Shown piece after piece: positions 14,501 to 26,500 of a stretch of DNA of 64,000 nt; position 1 is the first letter of the stretch, and the number at the start of each line of letters is the position of its first letter. Under the pieces are notes generated by a model. It was not told the DNA's origin. It did not search any database and saw only the letters and a program-made list of their open reading frames with translations. The position numbers and the translations under genes were made by a program. Source of the DNA: Azadirachta indica (taxonomy: Eukaryota; Streptophyta; Magnoliopsida; Sapindales; Meliaceae); contig CM040450.1 in the NCBI GenBank assembly GCA_022749755.1, positions 10,438,913-10,502,912 on the forward strand, in the 5' to 3' direction.

Positions 14501-17500
14501 AAAAAAAAAAAAAAAAAACAAATGCATCATCAAACACAAGGAGAAAAAATTCAGTAATGCAACCGGCTTTGAGCCCAAGAGATAAAAAGACAAATGTATG
14601 AAAGCTCTCAATCAAAGATTGAGCTCTCCTGATTGTTTTATTTTGCTCTAGTTTCTGACTCTACTATTAGGTGCAGGAAAATTCTTCAAAGCATAAACCA
14701 CATTTAATATTTTCTGGTTTCCAATTAACTCAGTATAATGATCATTCGTAATCATCTACCACTCTACCATTACAGCTGATGTCAAATTTTACACAATATT
14801 GCCAGAAGAACTAACATCATCTTCTTCTCGCATAAAGTCCCACAAAAAGAGACAAAAAAGGGGAAAAAAAAAAAAAGCAAAGGTTATAAGTATGAGAATA
14901 TATTTAGTACAAAATTTTCAAACCAACTTACTAAGTAATGCCAACTAACAATAAAGAGATGCAAATTCTCTCATTTCTTTGCTTTCAGGAAGGCTAAAAA
15001 TACAATAAACTAATGAGCAATAAGTATTACCAAATAATCAGAACACTTTGTGGAGCCAAACCTTGTAGAGCAAAACTCAAAACTAGTCCACGGGCCACAG
15101 AAAATGTTACCTTCACACGAGAACCATGAGGGATTGGCGGTGAACCATCAGCATTGTTTGGCAAGAATATCTCCCAGATCCCAAACTCATTCTGTTTACA
15201 AACCATGGCCAAATTCGATGAGGCACTAAATGATTTTAAGAAGGGGAAAAAGGGAATCTACATCCAAGATTAAAATGATAAATTCCAGTAATGATCAGCA
15301 GCTATCACAAATAAAATTATAATGACATAGCAATTATCTTTTCCATAACCTAGTGCTAACTGATGACATAATAATTAACCAGTTATAGCTATATTTCCAT
15401 TATCAATGCATAGCATAACACCTAGGCTCCAGCTGATACAAACAAACAGCTCAGCTTTGGTTCTCAGGAAGCTCATTCAAGCCCATGAACTAGTAAAAGG
15501 AACCAAAACTAAGTGCAACCTTCAAGGCAAGCACTTAACACGCCTAGTTTAAGAAATGTTAAATTCAAATTGGTCGGTTTAGGCTCATGATACTAGGATA
15601 TATACTTGTTATATAATTAATAAATCCTAGTCTTGAAGAAAAGTCTATAAAGGAGACGCTTTGTTTAACATAAACCAAATGATTAACTACTAACAATTTT
15701 ATTAATTAAAAAAAAAGAATTAACTACTAATAAAATTTTTTGACAAGTTACTAATAAGACATGAATGAAACACCAATAAACTATTAAATTATAATATGAC
15801 CAATAATATTCCCTTAAATTGCAGACATGGGTATTGGACTTATGTAGATGTTCAAACTCAACCAATAGTCAGTAAACCACACTCAAATAAGCAAGTGCAG
15901 AGTCTAATGCCTGAGCTCCAGTCAAGTTTAATCCAAGAAAATCAATGGTTCAATCTTGAAACTCTGCCACCCTCCCTCTTGTTTTCATTTTTGATCAAGT
16001 GTACTCGAGTTTCCTATATTGGGTATTTTTGCATCACTGTTCGCCTACTTGGAGTCTAATATGCTCTCAATCTGAACAAATCCTCTTTGCTGATTCTGAC
16101 AGTGAGTAAATAAGCCATATAAGTTCTTGTCAATGGGAAAATGAGGAAACCTCAAAGACTTAGAAGTTGTGAGTACATGATACATTCTTCCTATTCTGCT
16201 CCTCATAAAATTACCATCAACTCTGGCTATGTCGGACAACTTGTCTTTAGAGACAATCTAGGATATATGTACCAACAGCTTCAGATAATTCAGCTAAAAA
16301 AAGATGGCATCATGCGCGGACGGTAATCATTCTCATTAGATCATGTCTTCTCTTGATCTCTATCACGTAACAAAAGGACATCAGTTCTTGCAATTATACC
16401 TGAACTATCCATAATTTTGATTGGTCTTCAAAACGCTACTATTATCAGTATATTCACAGCCTCCCCAGCATGGAAATCAAAAGCCAAATTACCATGTCAC
16501 TCTTTAGAAACCATCTCTTAGGCACAAGCCAATAGATTTCTGCAGCTACAGTTAGTACTTTCATGTGTAGTGCTTTCCAAGATGACAGATGGCGCAAAGC
16601 AAGACACTTACAACACTTAAAACTATCATAAACATAAACCATGAGAACTGTTGATGCCACGTTAGTAGCACATAAACAGAGACTTATTGCCAAGACATGA
16701 CTTAACCAAACATTGAGAGAACGACATGAACTTATTAAACCTATGCCATGTTACCCTGTCATGTCGCGAACTGCATGCTCATAAACTATGATCAACTTCC
16801 AGAGAGCAACAGATTGGAGAATTCAAATCATTTCATTCAAAGGCCAGTCAAATACCAATTAACTCCCATAACAAGTATACAAGCGAAACAGGTCATGGTC
16901 TTCATGCAGCAAATAGTCAAAATGCTGATATGTAATCTCTGAGTGGCACCACAACCCACCAGATCTAGATATATGATTTCCCAAGGACATAAATCTTAGC
17001 ATTCAGGCATAGGAAGAGAGATAATCCATTTCAGGGCAACGTAAAGGACACAATTATATCCAAGCAACTAATAGAGTAGCAAAAGTGTAATATGCCCTAA
17101 TCAAAATTGAAGATTACCAACTATTTCATGTAAAGTAAGAAACAGTGGGCATCTTTTCTTTTTCTTTTAATCTTCTAGAAAAGAAAAAGAAATTATTTAT
17201 AACTTTAACATCTGGCATTTTTCCCAGCAATAGATTCTTTAATCAATCAAAGAAACAAAACTAATTTAAGTCAATTGAGAAGTAACACTCAATTAAACAG
17301 ATTATTGGGTCTTGGTTTCCTTCATAACATTAAGCATTTATCTTTCCACAATATAACAACTGGGAAAATTACTCTCAACGTCAGAGCAATTAAGGGGAGC
17401 TATCTACAGCTGAAACTTAAATTTATAAAAGAAAAGATGGCATACCCGGGTCATAATATCTGCATTAGGATTCCAATTATTGAAGTCTCCAATCAGAGCT

Positions 17501-20500
17501 GCAGACTGAAAGAATGGAAAAAAAAAAAAAAAGCTAAATTATTTGAATTTAATCCCAATGTGATAAGAGCTGAAAGAACATATCAACAGCATCTGGGATG
17601 TATATGATCATCTCATTTTGCGGTCATGATACTCAAATCATCATATACAAAGTCCTTCACTTATAGCAAAAATTTTAAGGAGACCTCATTCTTCCATTCT
17701 CATTATATCAATATAAGAAGTAAAATACATAAGGGACAAATATAATGGTTTGTGTGTGTACTTCTATAAATATATGTACTGAGATTTAGCATATCAATTC
17801 CAACATAAACCTGAATGGATCATTGCTGCACAGAGAAACACTTAGGTAGCATTTGTTTTTTTGACTGAATGCTGAAGAGTATTCTAAATAAATCTGAATG
17901 TCTAAATCTAATTTTTTTTTTTTTTTTGGATATGAAACGTATTTATAGAAAGATATATAATATAATGAAATCAATTAGACTTTTCATATTCAGCCAAAAA
18001 CTAAAAAGATTTTACCTTTTACTTAATAGAAAAAATGTCTTAAAATTGAGATTAAGTTAAGAAAGCAAATGTACTTAATTACCTTCAAATAGATAAATTC
18101 AGCTAATCACGTATTAAGACCCAAAAAAAAAACAGTGGCCTAAAGAATGCCATCTTTGTTAAGAGGTAATTATGCCAAACAGTCAAAACCTTAAAAATAT
18201 AAAATCAAAACCTACCTTAGCTCCTGGTGCCCACTCTCTATACGTTATACCTGTGGCACTGAAAAACCAGATGAGATTATTTTCAGCATCTGCCCACGAA
18301 CTTATTGTCAAAAAGTTAGGAATTAGAAGATTTGTTCTTTAATAAATTTCTGATTTAGGAAAGTCAGAATATTAGGAGAATTTATTTTCCTTTATGTTTT
18401 TTTATTTCTTGTTTTGTTCCTAGTTTCTAGTTACAAAATTGTTCCCTTTCATCTATATATACTTCTGTACTGAAGATGAAAATAAGATAATAAAAGAAAG
18501 AGAGCATTCTTTTCTTTAAAATATTCTAATATGGTATCAGAGCCCTAGCTACCATCAGGAAAATTTTAATTCACCACAGCGAACAGAGATGCAGCAGCCT
18601 TGACCGGTGCTGCAAACACCAGCGCTGCAAATTCTAACACTGCAAACCAGGACTCAGCGTCAGGTGGAGGTACAATCAGTGGTGGAGAAGTGATGTTCAG
18701 GGAGAATCACCTGAATTCTACTATTTCTTTTGGTGGTTCTGAGGCATCCAATTCCCTTCATGTCACTATTCATCATTTGAATGGAAAAAGTTATATTGAA
18801 TGGGCTCAATCTGTGCAGTTAATTTTGGATGGTAAAGGGAAGTTTGGTTATTTGACGGGAGAAGTTAAACAACCTACATCTTGGCAATCTAGCAGAAAAA
18901 AATTGGAATTCTGAGAATTCCATGATCATTGCTTGGCTGATCAACTCAATGGAACTAGGAATTGGAAAACCTTTCATGTTTTTACCAACGGCCAAGGAAG
19001 TCCGTGACGCATACTCAGATTTAGAGAATTCCTCTCAAATATTTGAATTAAAATCCAAATTGTGGCCCACAAAGCAAGGAGACCGAGATGTCACAACCTT
19101 CTACAATGAGATGATGTCTTGGTGGCAAGAATTGGATCTTTGCCATGATGATGTTTGGGAATGCTCTAAAGACAGCGTTTGGCAATTGAAAAGAAAAGAG
19201 AATGATAGGGTTTTCCTGTTCTTGGCCGGTATCAACAAGGAGTTAGATGAGGTAAGAGGCCAAATCTTGGGAAAGAAACCACTTCCTTCTATACGTGAAG
19301 TGTTTTCAGAAACTTTGAGAGAGGAGGGACGACAGACGGTTATGCTTGGTGGTAATTCTACAACAACTAAATTAGAAGCTAAAAGCTTGACCCTTGTGAC
19401 TAGAGGACATCAAGAAGACAGGAAAAAGTATGGGAAACATCCCAAAAGACCTTGGTGTGACCATTGCAAGCGCCCGTGGCACACAAGGGAGACTTGTTGG
19501 AAAATTCATGGTAAGCCATCTAATTGGAAGAAGAAGTCTAGGAATGAAACTCGCGCATTTGAAGCTGGTGTTTCAGATCAAAAGCAGCAGTCGTCTACGA
19601 GTTTTTTTCCTTTTACCAAGGAGTAGATAGACCAACTGTACAAACTTCTTGCATCCCAAACAAATGCTTATTGTTCAATAGCTTAAAGAGATAACTATCT
19701 AACCCCAGCCCTTGCCAGCTCTAATTGTCCTTGGATCATTGATTCAGGTGCAACCGACCATATGACAGGTTTGTCAAAACTTTTCTCTTCCTATAGGCCT
19801 TGTGCAAGAAACAAAAAAATTAAGATTGCAGATGGCTCTCTTTCAGCCATTGCAGGAAAAGGGTCTATTGTTTTGTCTCCATCTCTTACACTTCATGGTG
19901 TTCTTTATGTCCCAAATCTTTCTTGTAATCTAATATCAGTAAGTTAACACATGATAAAAAATGTCAAGCTAACTTTTCCTCATCTTGTTACTTCAAGGAT
20001 TTGATCACAAGGAAGATGATTGGTGGTGCTAGATAGAGTAGAGGACTGTATTTCTTTGAAGATGGTTCTGATTTAGGGCAGCAATCTCAACCATTGAGTA
20101 CTTGTCTTGAATCTATGTTTGTTTCTTTAGATAATGATGTTATGTTATAACATTTTCGACTTGGTCACCCAAGTTTTAGGCATTTGAAAACATTTATTTC
20201 CAAAGTTATTTTTGAAGAAAGATCCACCATTATTTCAATTTAAAATATGTGAATTTGCAAAACATCATTATGCTTCTTTTCCATCACAACCATATAAACG
20301 CCCAAAATCGTTTTCAATTATACACAGTGATGTTTGGGGCCCAAATCAGATAAGTATATTGTCTAACAAGAAATGGTTTATCACCTTTACAGATGATCAC
20401 ACCAAACTTTGTTGGGTGTATTTATTAACTGAAAAATCTAAGGTAGAACAGGTTTTCAAATTTTCACAGAATGGTGCAGACACAATTTTAGTCAAATATT

Positions 20501-23500
20501 CAAATATTTAGAAGTGATAATGGAAAAGAGTATTTTAACTTAATCTTAGGAAATTTTTTTCTTGAAAATGGTATAATTCATCAAAGTTCTTGTGTTGATA
20601 CTTCTCAACAAAATGGCATTGCAAAAAGAAAAAATAAACATCTTTTGAAGGTGGCTAGATCATTACTATTTCCAACTAAAGTTCCTAAGTATTTACGGGG
20701 TGAGGCTATTTTAACCGCAACATATCTTATTAACAGAATGCCATCTAAAATTTTAAAAATCCAAAGTCCTCTCCAACTTTTTGAAAACTCTTTTCCAACA
20801 ACTCGAATTTCAGCAGATTTACCTCCTAAAGTTTTTGGTTGCATAACCTTTGTTCATAATCACAAGAACAAATGCAAACTGGAACCTAGAGTAACAAAAT
20901 GAGGTTTTATTAGGTATTCTCCAACTCAAAAAGGTTATAAATGCTTTGACCCAAAAACAAAAAAAATGTTTGTGACTATAGATGTAACCTTTTTTGAAAA
21001 GCAACCATATTTTATGAATACTCATCTTTAAAGGGAGAATATAAGTGAAGATTTATTTGTTGACACTATTCCTTTTCCAATTAAGTTTGTTATGTTTGCA
21101 CCTACAACAAATGACCTAAGGATCACCTACAACAAATGACCTAAGGATAGATAGTGAGACTCAACACCAAACAGTGGTTGATGCTTCTCAAGATCCTAGG
21201 CTTACATTGGAAGAAGAACATGCCTCCAAAAATCAAGTTTCAAACGCAGAGAATTCTAGACAATCTAATATAGCATTTTCATTTGATCATAGTCGTAAAG
21301 AAACAGATATTAGAAACAAGGAAAATGGTAAAATATGGAAAATGCTTGTCTACTCAAAGTAGGACAGGACGAAAAGGAAGGATAACTCTACTCTATCATA
21401 TGGTCATGACTCTGAGCCGAGGCCAAATCAGCAATTAAAGTATGTGTCAAGTAATTCTTCCTGTCCTTCAAATGTTCAGTCTAAACCTAATGATTTAGAA
21501 ATTCCAATTGCTCTTAGAAAAGGTGTTAGATCCTGTACCAAGCATCCTATATCTAAATTCGTTTCCCATGAAAAATTGTCCTTATCTCCTGTTGCTTTCA
21601 CCTCACAACTATCCAATGTAGAAATTCCTAAGAATGTACAGGAGACTCTAAAAGTTCCAAAGTAGAAGGAAGCAATTCTTGAAGAGATGAGAGCTCTTAA
21701 GAAGAACAACACTTGGAGTGTAGTAACCTTACCAATTGGAAAAACTATTGTGGGTTGTAAATGGGTTTTCACTATAAAATACAACTCTGATGACTTTTCA
21801 AAGAGATACAAGGCGAGATTAATGGCCAAGGGTTCCACTGAAACCTGTTGATTACATTGAGACTTTTGCACTAGTTGCTAAGTTGAATACTGTCCGAGTT
21901 CTTTTGTCAATTGGAGCCAATTTAGATTGGCCTCTTCATCAACTTAATAGGAAGAAAAGGTGACCTAGAAGAAGAAGTGTATATGGACAGTCCTCCTGGA
22001 TTTGAAGAAAAATTAGGCTCTAAGGTGTGTAAATTGAAAAAGTCTCTATATAGGCTTAAGCAATCTCTAAGAGCGTGGTTTGACAAATTCACTTAATCTG
22101 TAAAAAGGCAAGGATATCTACAGAGCAAACAGATCATACCTTGTTCTTCAAATTTTCCTCTGAATGCAAGATTGCAGTCTTAATTGTATATATTGATGAT
22201 ATCATTCTTACAGGTGATGATGTAGTGGAGATGAATAAACTAAATAAGGACTTGGCCATTGAATTTGAAATCAAGGACTTATGAGCATTGAGATATTTTT
22301 TGGGCATGGAAGTTGCTCGTTCAAAACATGGAATTGTTGTCCCTCAGCAAAAATACATATTAGATCTCTTAAAGGAAACTGGAATGAGTGGTTGCAAGCC
22401 ATTTGAGACTTTTATGGATGTACAACTTTAGGATAAGGGAGAGGGAGTTCCCATTGATACTGGAAGATACCAGAGATTAGTAGGTAAATTAATCTACTTA
22501 TCTCACACACGACTTGATATTGCCTTTTCAATAAGTGTGGAAAGTCAATTTACACGTCCCTTACGAGGAACTTCTTAAAGCCGTCTATCAAATCTTGAGA
22601 TATTTAAAAGCTACTCTGATAAAGTCTATTCTTCAAAAAGATTGACCAAAAGAGTATTGAAGTGTTTACGGATGTAGATTAGACTGGGTCTATCACTGAT
22701 AGAAGATCCACATTAGGATATTGTACCTTTGTTTGGGGAAATTTAGTGATCTAGAGTAGGAAGAAGTAGAGTGTTGTTGCTAGAAGCAGTGTTGAGGCTA
22801 AATTCAGCGCAATGGCATAAGGAATTTGTGGTGTTCTTTGGTTAAAACGAGTTCTAGAAGAGTTGAAGAAACCATTGGAATGTCCCTTAAGATTATATTG
22901 TGACAACAAAACAGCGATAAGTATGGCTCACAGTCCAGTTCAACATGGTAGAAAGAAGCAAATAGAGATTGATCATCACTTTATAAAGGAGAAAATTGAA
23001 GCTGGGACAATATGTTTGCCATTCGTACCAGCAGTTCAACAAACAGCCAATATTTTGACCAAAATGACTTGCAAGACCTAACTTTGAGCATCTACTCAGC
23101 GAGCTGGGCATGATTGATATCTATGCACCAACTTGAGGGAGAGTGTTAGAAAGTTAGGAATTAGAAGATTTGTTCTTTAATAAATTTTTGATTTAGGAAA
23201 GTGAGAATATTAGGAGAGTTTATTTTCCTTCATGTTTTTTTCTTTCTTGTTTTGTTCCTACTTTCTAGTTACAGAATTGTTCCCTTTCGTCTATATATAC
23301 TTCTATATTGAAGATGAAAATAAGATAATAAAAGAAAGAGAGCATTCTTTTCTTTAAAATATTCCAATACTTATCATTAAATTAAGGGAATAAAAGTGGA
23401 CTAGAATAAAGGGAGATCATGTAAAATTTTGACTAGAATCAATTAAAAATAAGAAAAAACATGTAAATACTATGATACCAACAAAGCGAACATAGACTAT

Positions 23501-26500
23501 AGGAGTGACATAAAACAATTATGTTCCACTGAACAATATAAGTGCCACCTTAAAGAAGAAAAGGACTGCCAAGTCTACAGGCTGACATAAATTTTATATG
23601 AGCCAACTTTGTTAACTAATCTGCTGCTAGATCTACCAGCTATTTCCCATATCACTACAGAATAATATTATGATAACCAGAAAGCATGTGCGATGTGCCA
23701 ACATAAATTCATCTCAAAAAGGCTGCCAATGCCAGCACAGGTCCCGCTTTCTTATGGAACAACCGGAACCAGGCTAATATGCAGCAGTTTCTCAACCCAT
23801 GGAACGATTTGTATTAGACTGAACTTTACTCATACATGTCTCCAGCAAAAGCGAGACATGTTTAGGGACACAAGTCACACTAAATCAAGTCCTAAACATG
23901 AAAACTACAGAGGCCCAAAATGATATTTATAAATGGCAATCCTTATGCCAGCCAACAAAGTTGGAAAAAATTACTTGATCCCCAGTATTGCCATGTTACA
24001 AGGTTTGGATGCAAATACTATGCAAAATAAAGTTTTCTGTTTTTCTCTCAGCTTAGAATGAGAGTTCACCTCCATATGTTAATTATGCTATAATAACTCT
24101 TCTTTTGAATAAAAATTAGTAAAACACATAATAACCCAACCCAGAATGGAAAGTTAGGAAAAGTGTGAGACCTGCGTATGAAGCCAAGCTTTTCATAGCC
24201 ACGAGAAAAAACCTCCAAACCACCTTCATATTTGTTGATTTCCTCACGCATTCTCTTATATTGTCCATATCTGCAATCAGAATAATAGATTAAAACATCT
24301 GACCTACCTTCAATACATAATCAACAAAGTAGATGAGAAAAATAAGACAGGATACATAGATGAATCATAGAAAACTAACAAAAAAAAGCATTTGCTCACA
24401 ATAAAGTACCAAGATTCTAAAATCCTGAACTAGAAACCAATCTTTTGGTCAAACATTTTATTTGACGAATCTCTAAAAAGACAAATAACTGGGCATGCAC
24501 ACCACAGAGGTTGGAGGGAAGAAGCAAGAGACTGAAAGAGAGCCCATATATAACAACCATGCATCTCTGTAAAAGCATGTGCATGTGTCAGAACATGTAA
24601 GCATTCAAGTGTGTGTATCTATGAATGACCAAAACGCATGCAAACAAATATCTAAAAGTTTGCTCATTACAAATTCAAGTAATATCATTATAAAGCAATT
24701 AACTTCTTAGCCATTATTCTTTCAGGGCCTAGATCTATGAGTCCTTCAGATAGAGTTGAAGGGTGAGTATCAGTAAACGATAGAAAATTATCTCACCGGA
24801 AATCAAGATGTTGACGATAACTGGACAAAGTTGGATCTATCTCATATATCCCCTGCCCAGATCCAGGTGGTGGAATGGACCTTTGTCTAACTTCACTTTT
24901 ATCTTCACTCTTTTCAGTGCTAACTTTCTCTCGTATAGGAACAGATGGCTCCTCATTTTGAGCATTCTCATCATCATCATCTACAACTGAAGAAGAAACA
25001 GGGCCTTGATATTCTATCTCAACCTTCTCATTGTCTTCCATTTGTAGAGTGTCTACATCATCGAGTACCTGAAAGAAGGAAATAAAATACAAAAATCACA
25101 ATATGTTTAACTCAAGCTTTTTGAAGAAAATCAACCTTTCACGCGTAGTTACAGACTTCAGACAAATATTTATTAATAAAATATGAAATGAGCAAATATA
25201 AAACCTTTTTTCTTTGAATGTACTACTACACTACGTAGTCCTAGATAAGCATAGCTCTCTATTTACCATACACTAAATACACAGACACATTCTTATCTTA
25301 TCCGGCAGTTATACATTATTAAAAATGTTCAAAATTAATGAATCATTCGAGAAATATGAATTTTTTGGGGCTTCAATAAAGAAGTAAATGTATCCCATGA
25401 AATTATATTTCATTTTCAAAATCTTAAGCCTGTTAAACTCAACATGCTTCAATTAGCGGAGTTCTTGTTGTACTGCACTCTGTTCAAAAGTTTGCATTTG
25501 AATGTGTTTTATATGCCTATACAAATCTATGTAAACACACACAGGTCTGCAAACACACACATAACATAAACAAATTAATTAACCAAGCTTACTTGATCAC
25601 AAATTGCTTGAAAGCAATTCATGAAGGCCTGGGACACGAATAGATCTAACCTTTATGATTATTGCTATGCGTCTAAAGTTCAACAATGCTCTGCTTGCAT
25701 ACCATGATGTAAAATGGTATTACCCAGTGTAACTATCTGATAAAGTCTCAACCCTCCCTGATTTCTGGATTATCAAAATATCGAATCAAAACAACTATAA
25801 TCTAGGCCTCTGCTATCTATTAACAGTTTTACATATTTAGGAACTTCTGGACATGGAAATCAAGCCAGAGATAATGCTGAAGTCAAAAAATCATCATGAG
25901 TAGATACTGTCAATTATCATTAAAACTCTCTTGTCATTTCTCATTATAACAAAAGACTACCACTGACTCACGAATTTGCACGAACTGCTCATGGAGCTTA
26001 ATTTGATTCCTTCTACAAAAACTTGCTTTCCTAGTACATTAATCCATGATGATAATTTATCAAGCCACGGCAAAGAATCTGTAGTAAAGCATCTAGGACC
26101 TTAAGGCTCTTCTTCCTTTACACTCAAAACACAGATATACTATTTCATTAAACTGGATAGTGATAGACAAAGCTTGATACAAAAAGTAGTTTATTCTGCA
26201 GTCCCTTACAGAAAGCAAAAGAAAGAGTGACACAAGGATGAAACTGTTTGGGCAGCTTTATTTTAAGTAAATCTTGCTTTAACACCCTGAAAATGAATTA
26301 TAACCATATGAACACAGCAGTCTCCAAGTTAATCAGTACAAAGTCCTATCTCATAGCTAAATGCCTTTCTTGCTATATAGCACTGAAAAGGTGAAATGCT
26401 TGGGATCATAAATTCAGTTCTGAGGCACCAGAAAGACAACAAATATTTCTTCTTATGCTGTTATTAAAAAAAAAACGACACTTTTTGTGATCTGAAGTTG

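Larger units (their letters stand above)
18301..23374 (+). mobile_element. Full-length but defective Ty1/copia LTR retrotransposon, including 5-bp target duplications
   Basis: The element itself is 18306-23369, flanked by the direct repeat CTTAT at 18301-18305 and 23370-23374. Two 226-bp LTRs bound a primer-binding site, gag, protease, integrase, reverse transcriptase and RNase H in copia order. The internal frames are broken by many stops and small deletions, so it cannot be autonomous. It lies in intron 4 of SBE2, antisense to that gene. By hand count the LTRs differ at 13 of 226 sites. Splice sites of the host intron (donor beside 24172, acceptor beside 18258) are untouched. Confidence 0.95.
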
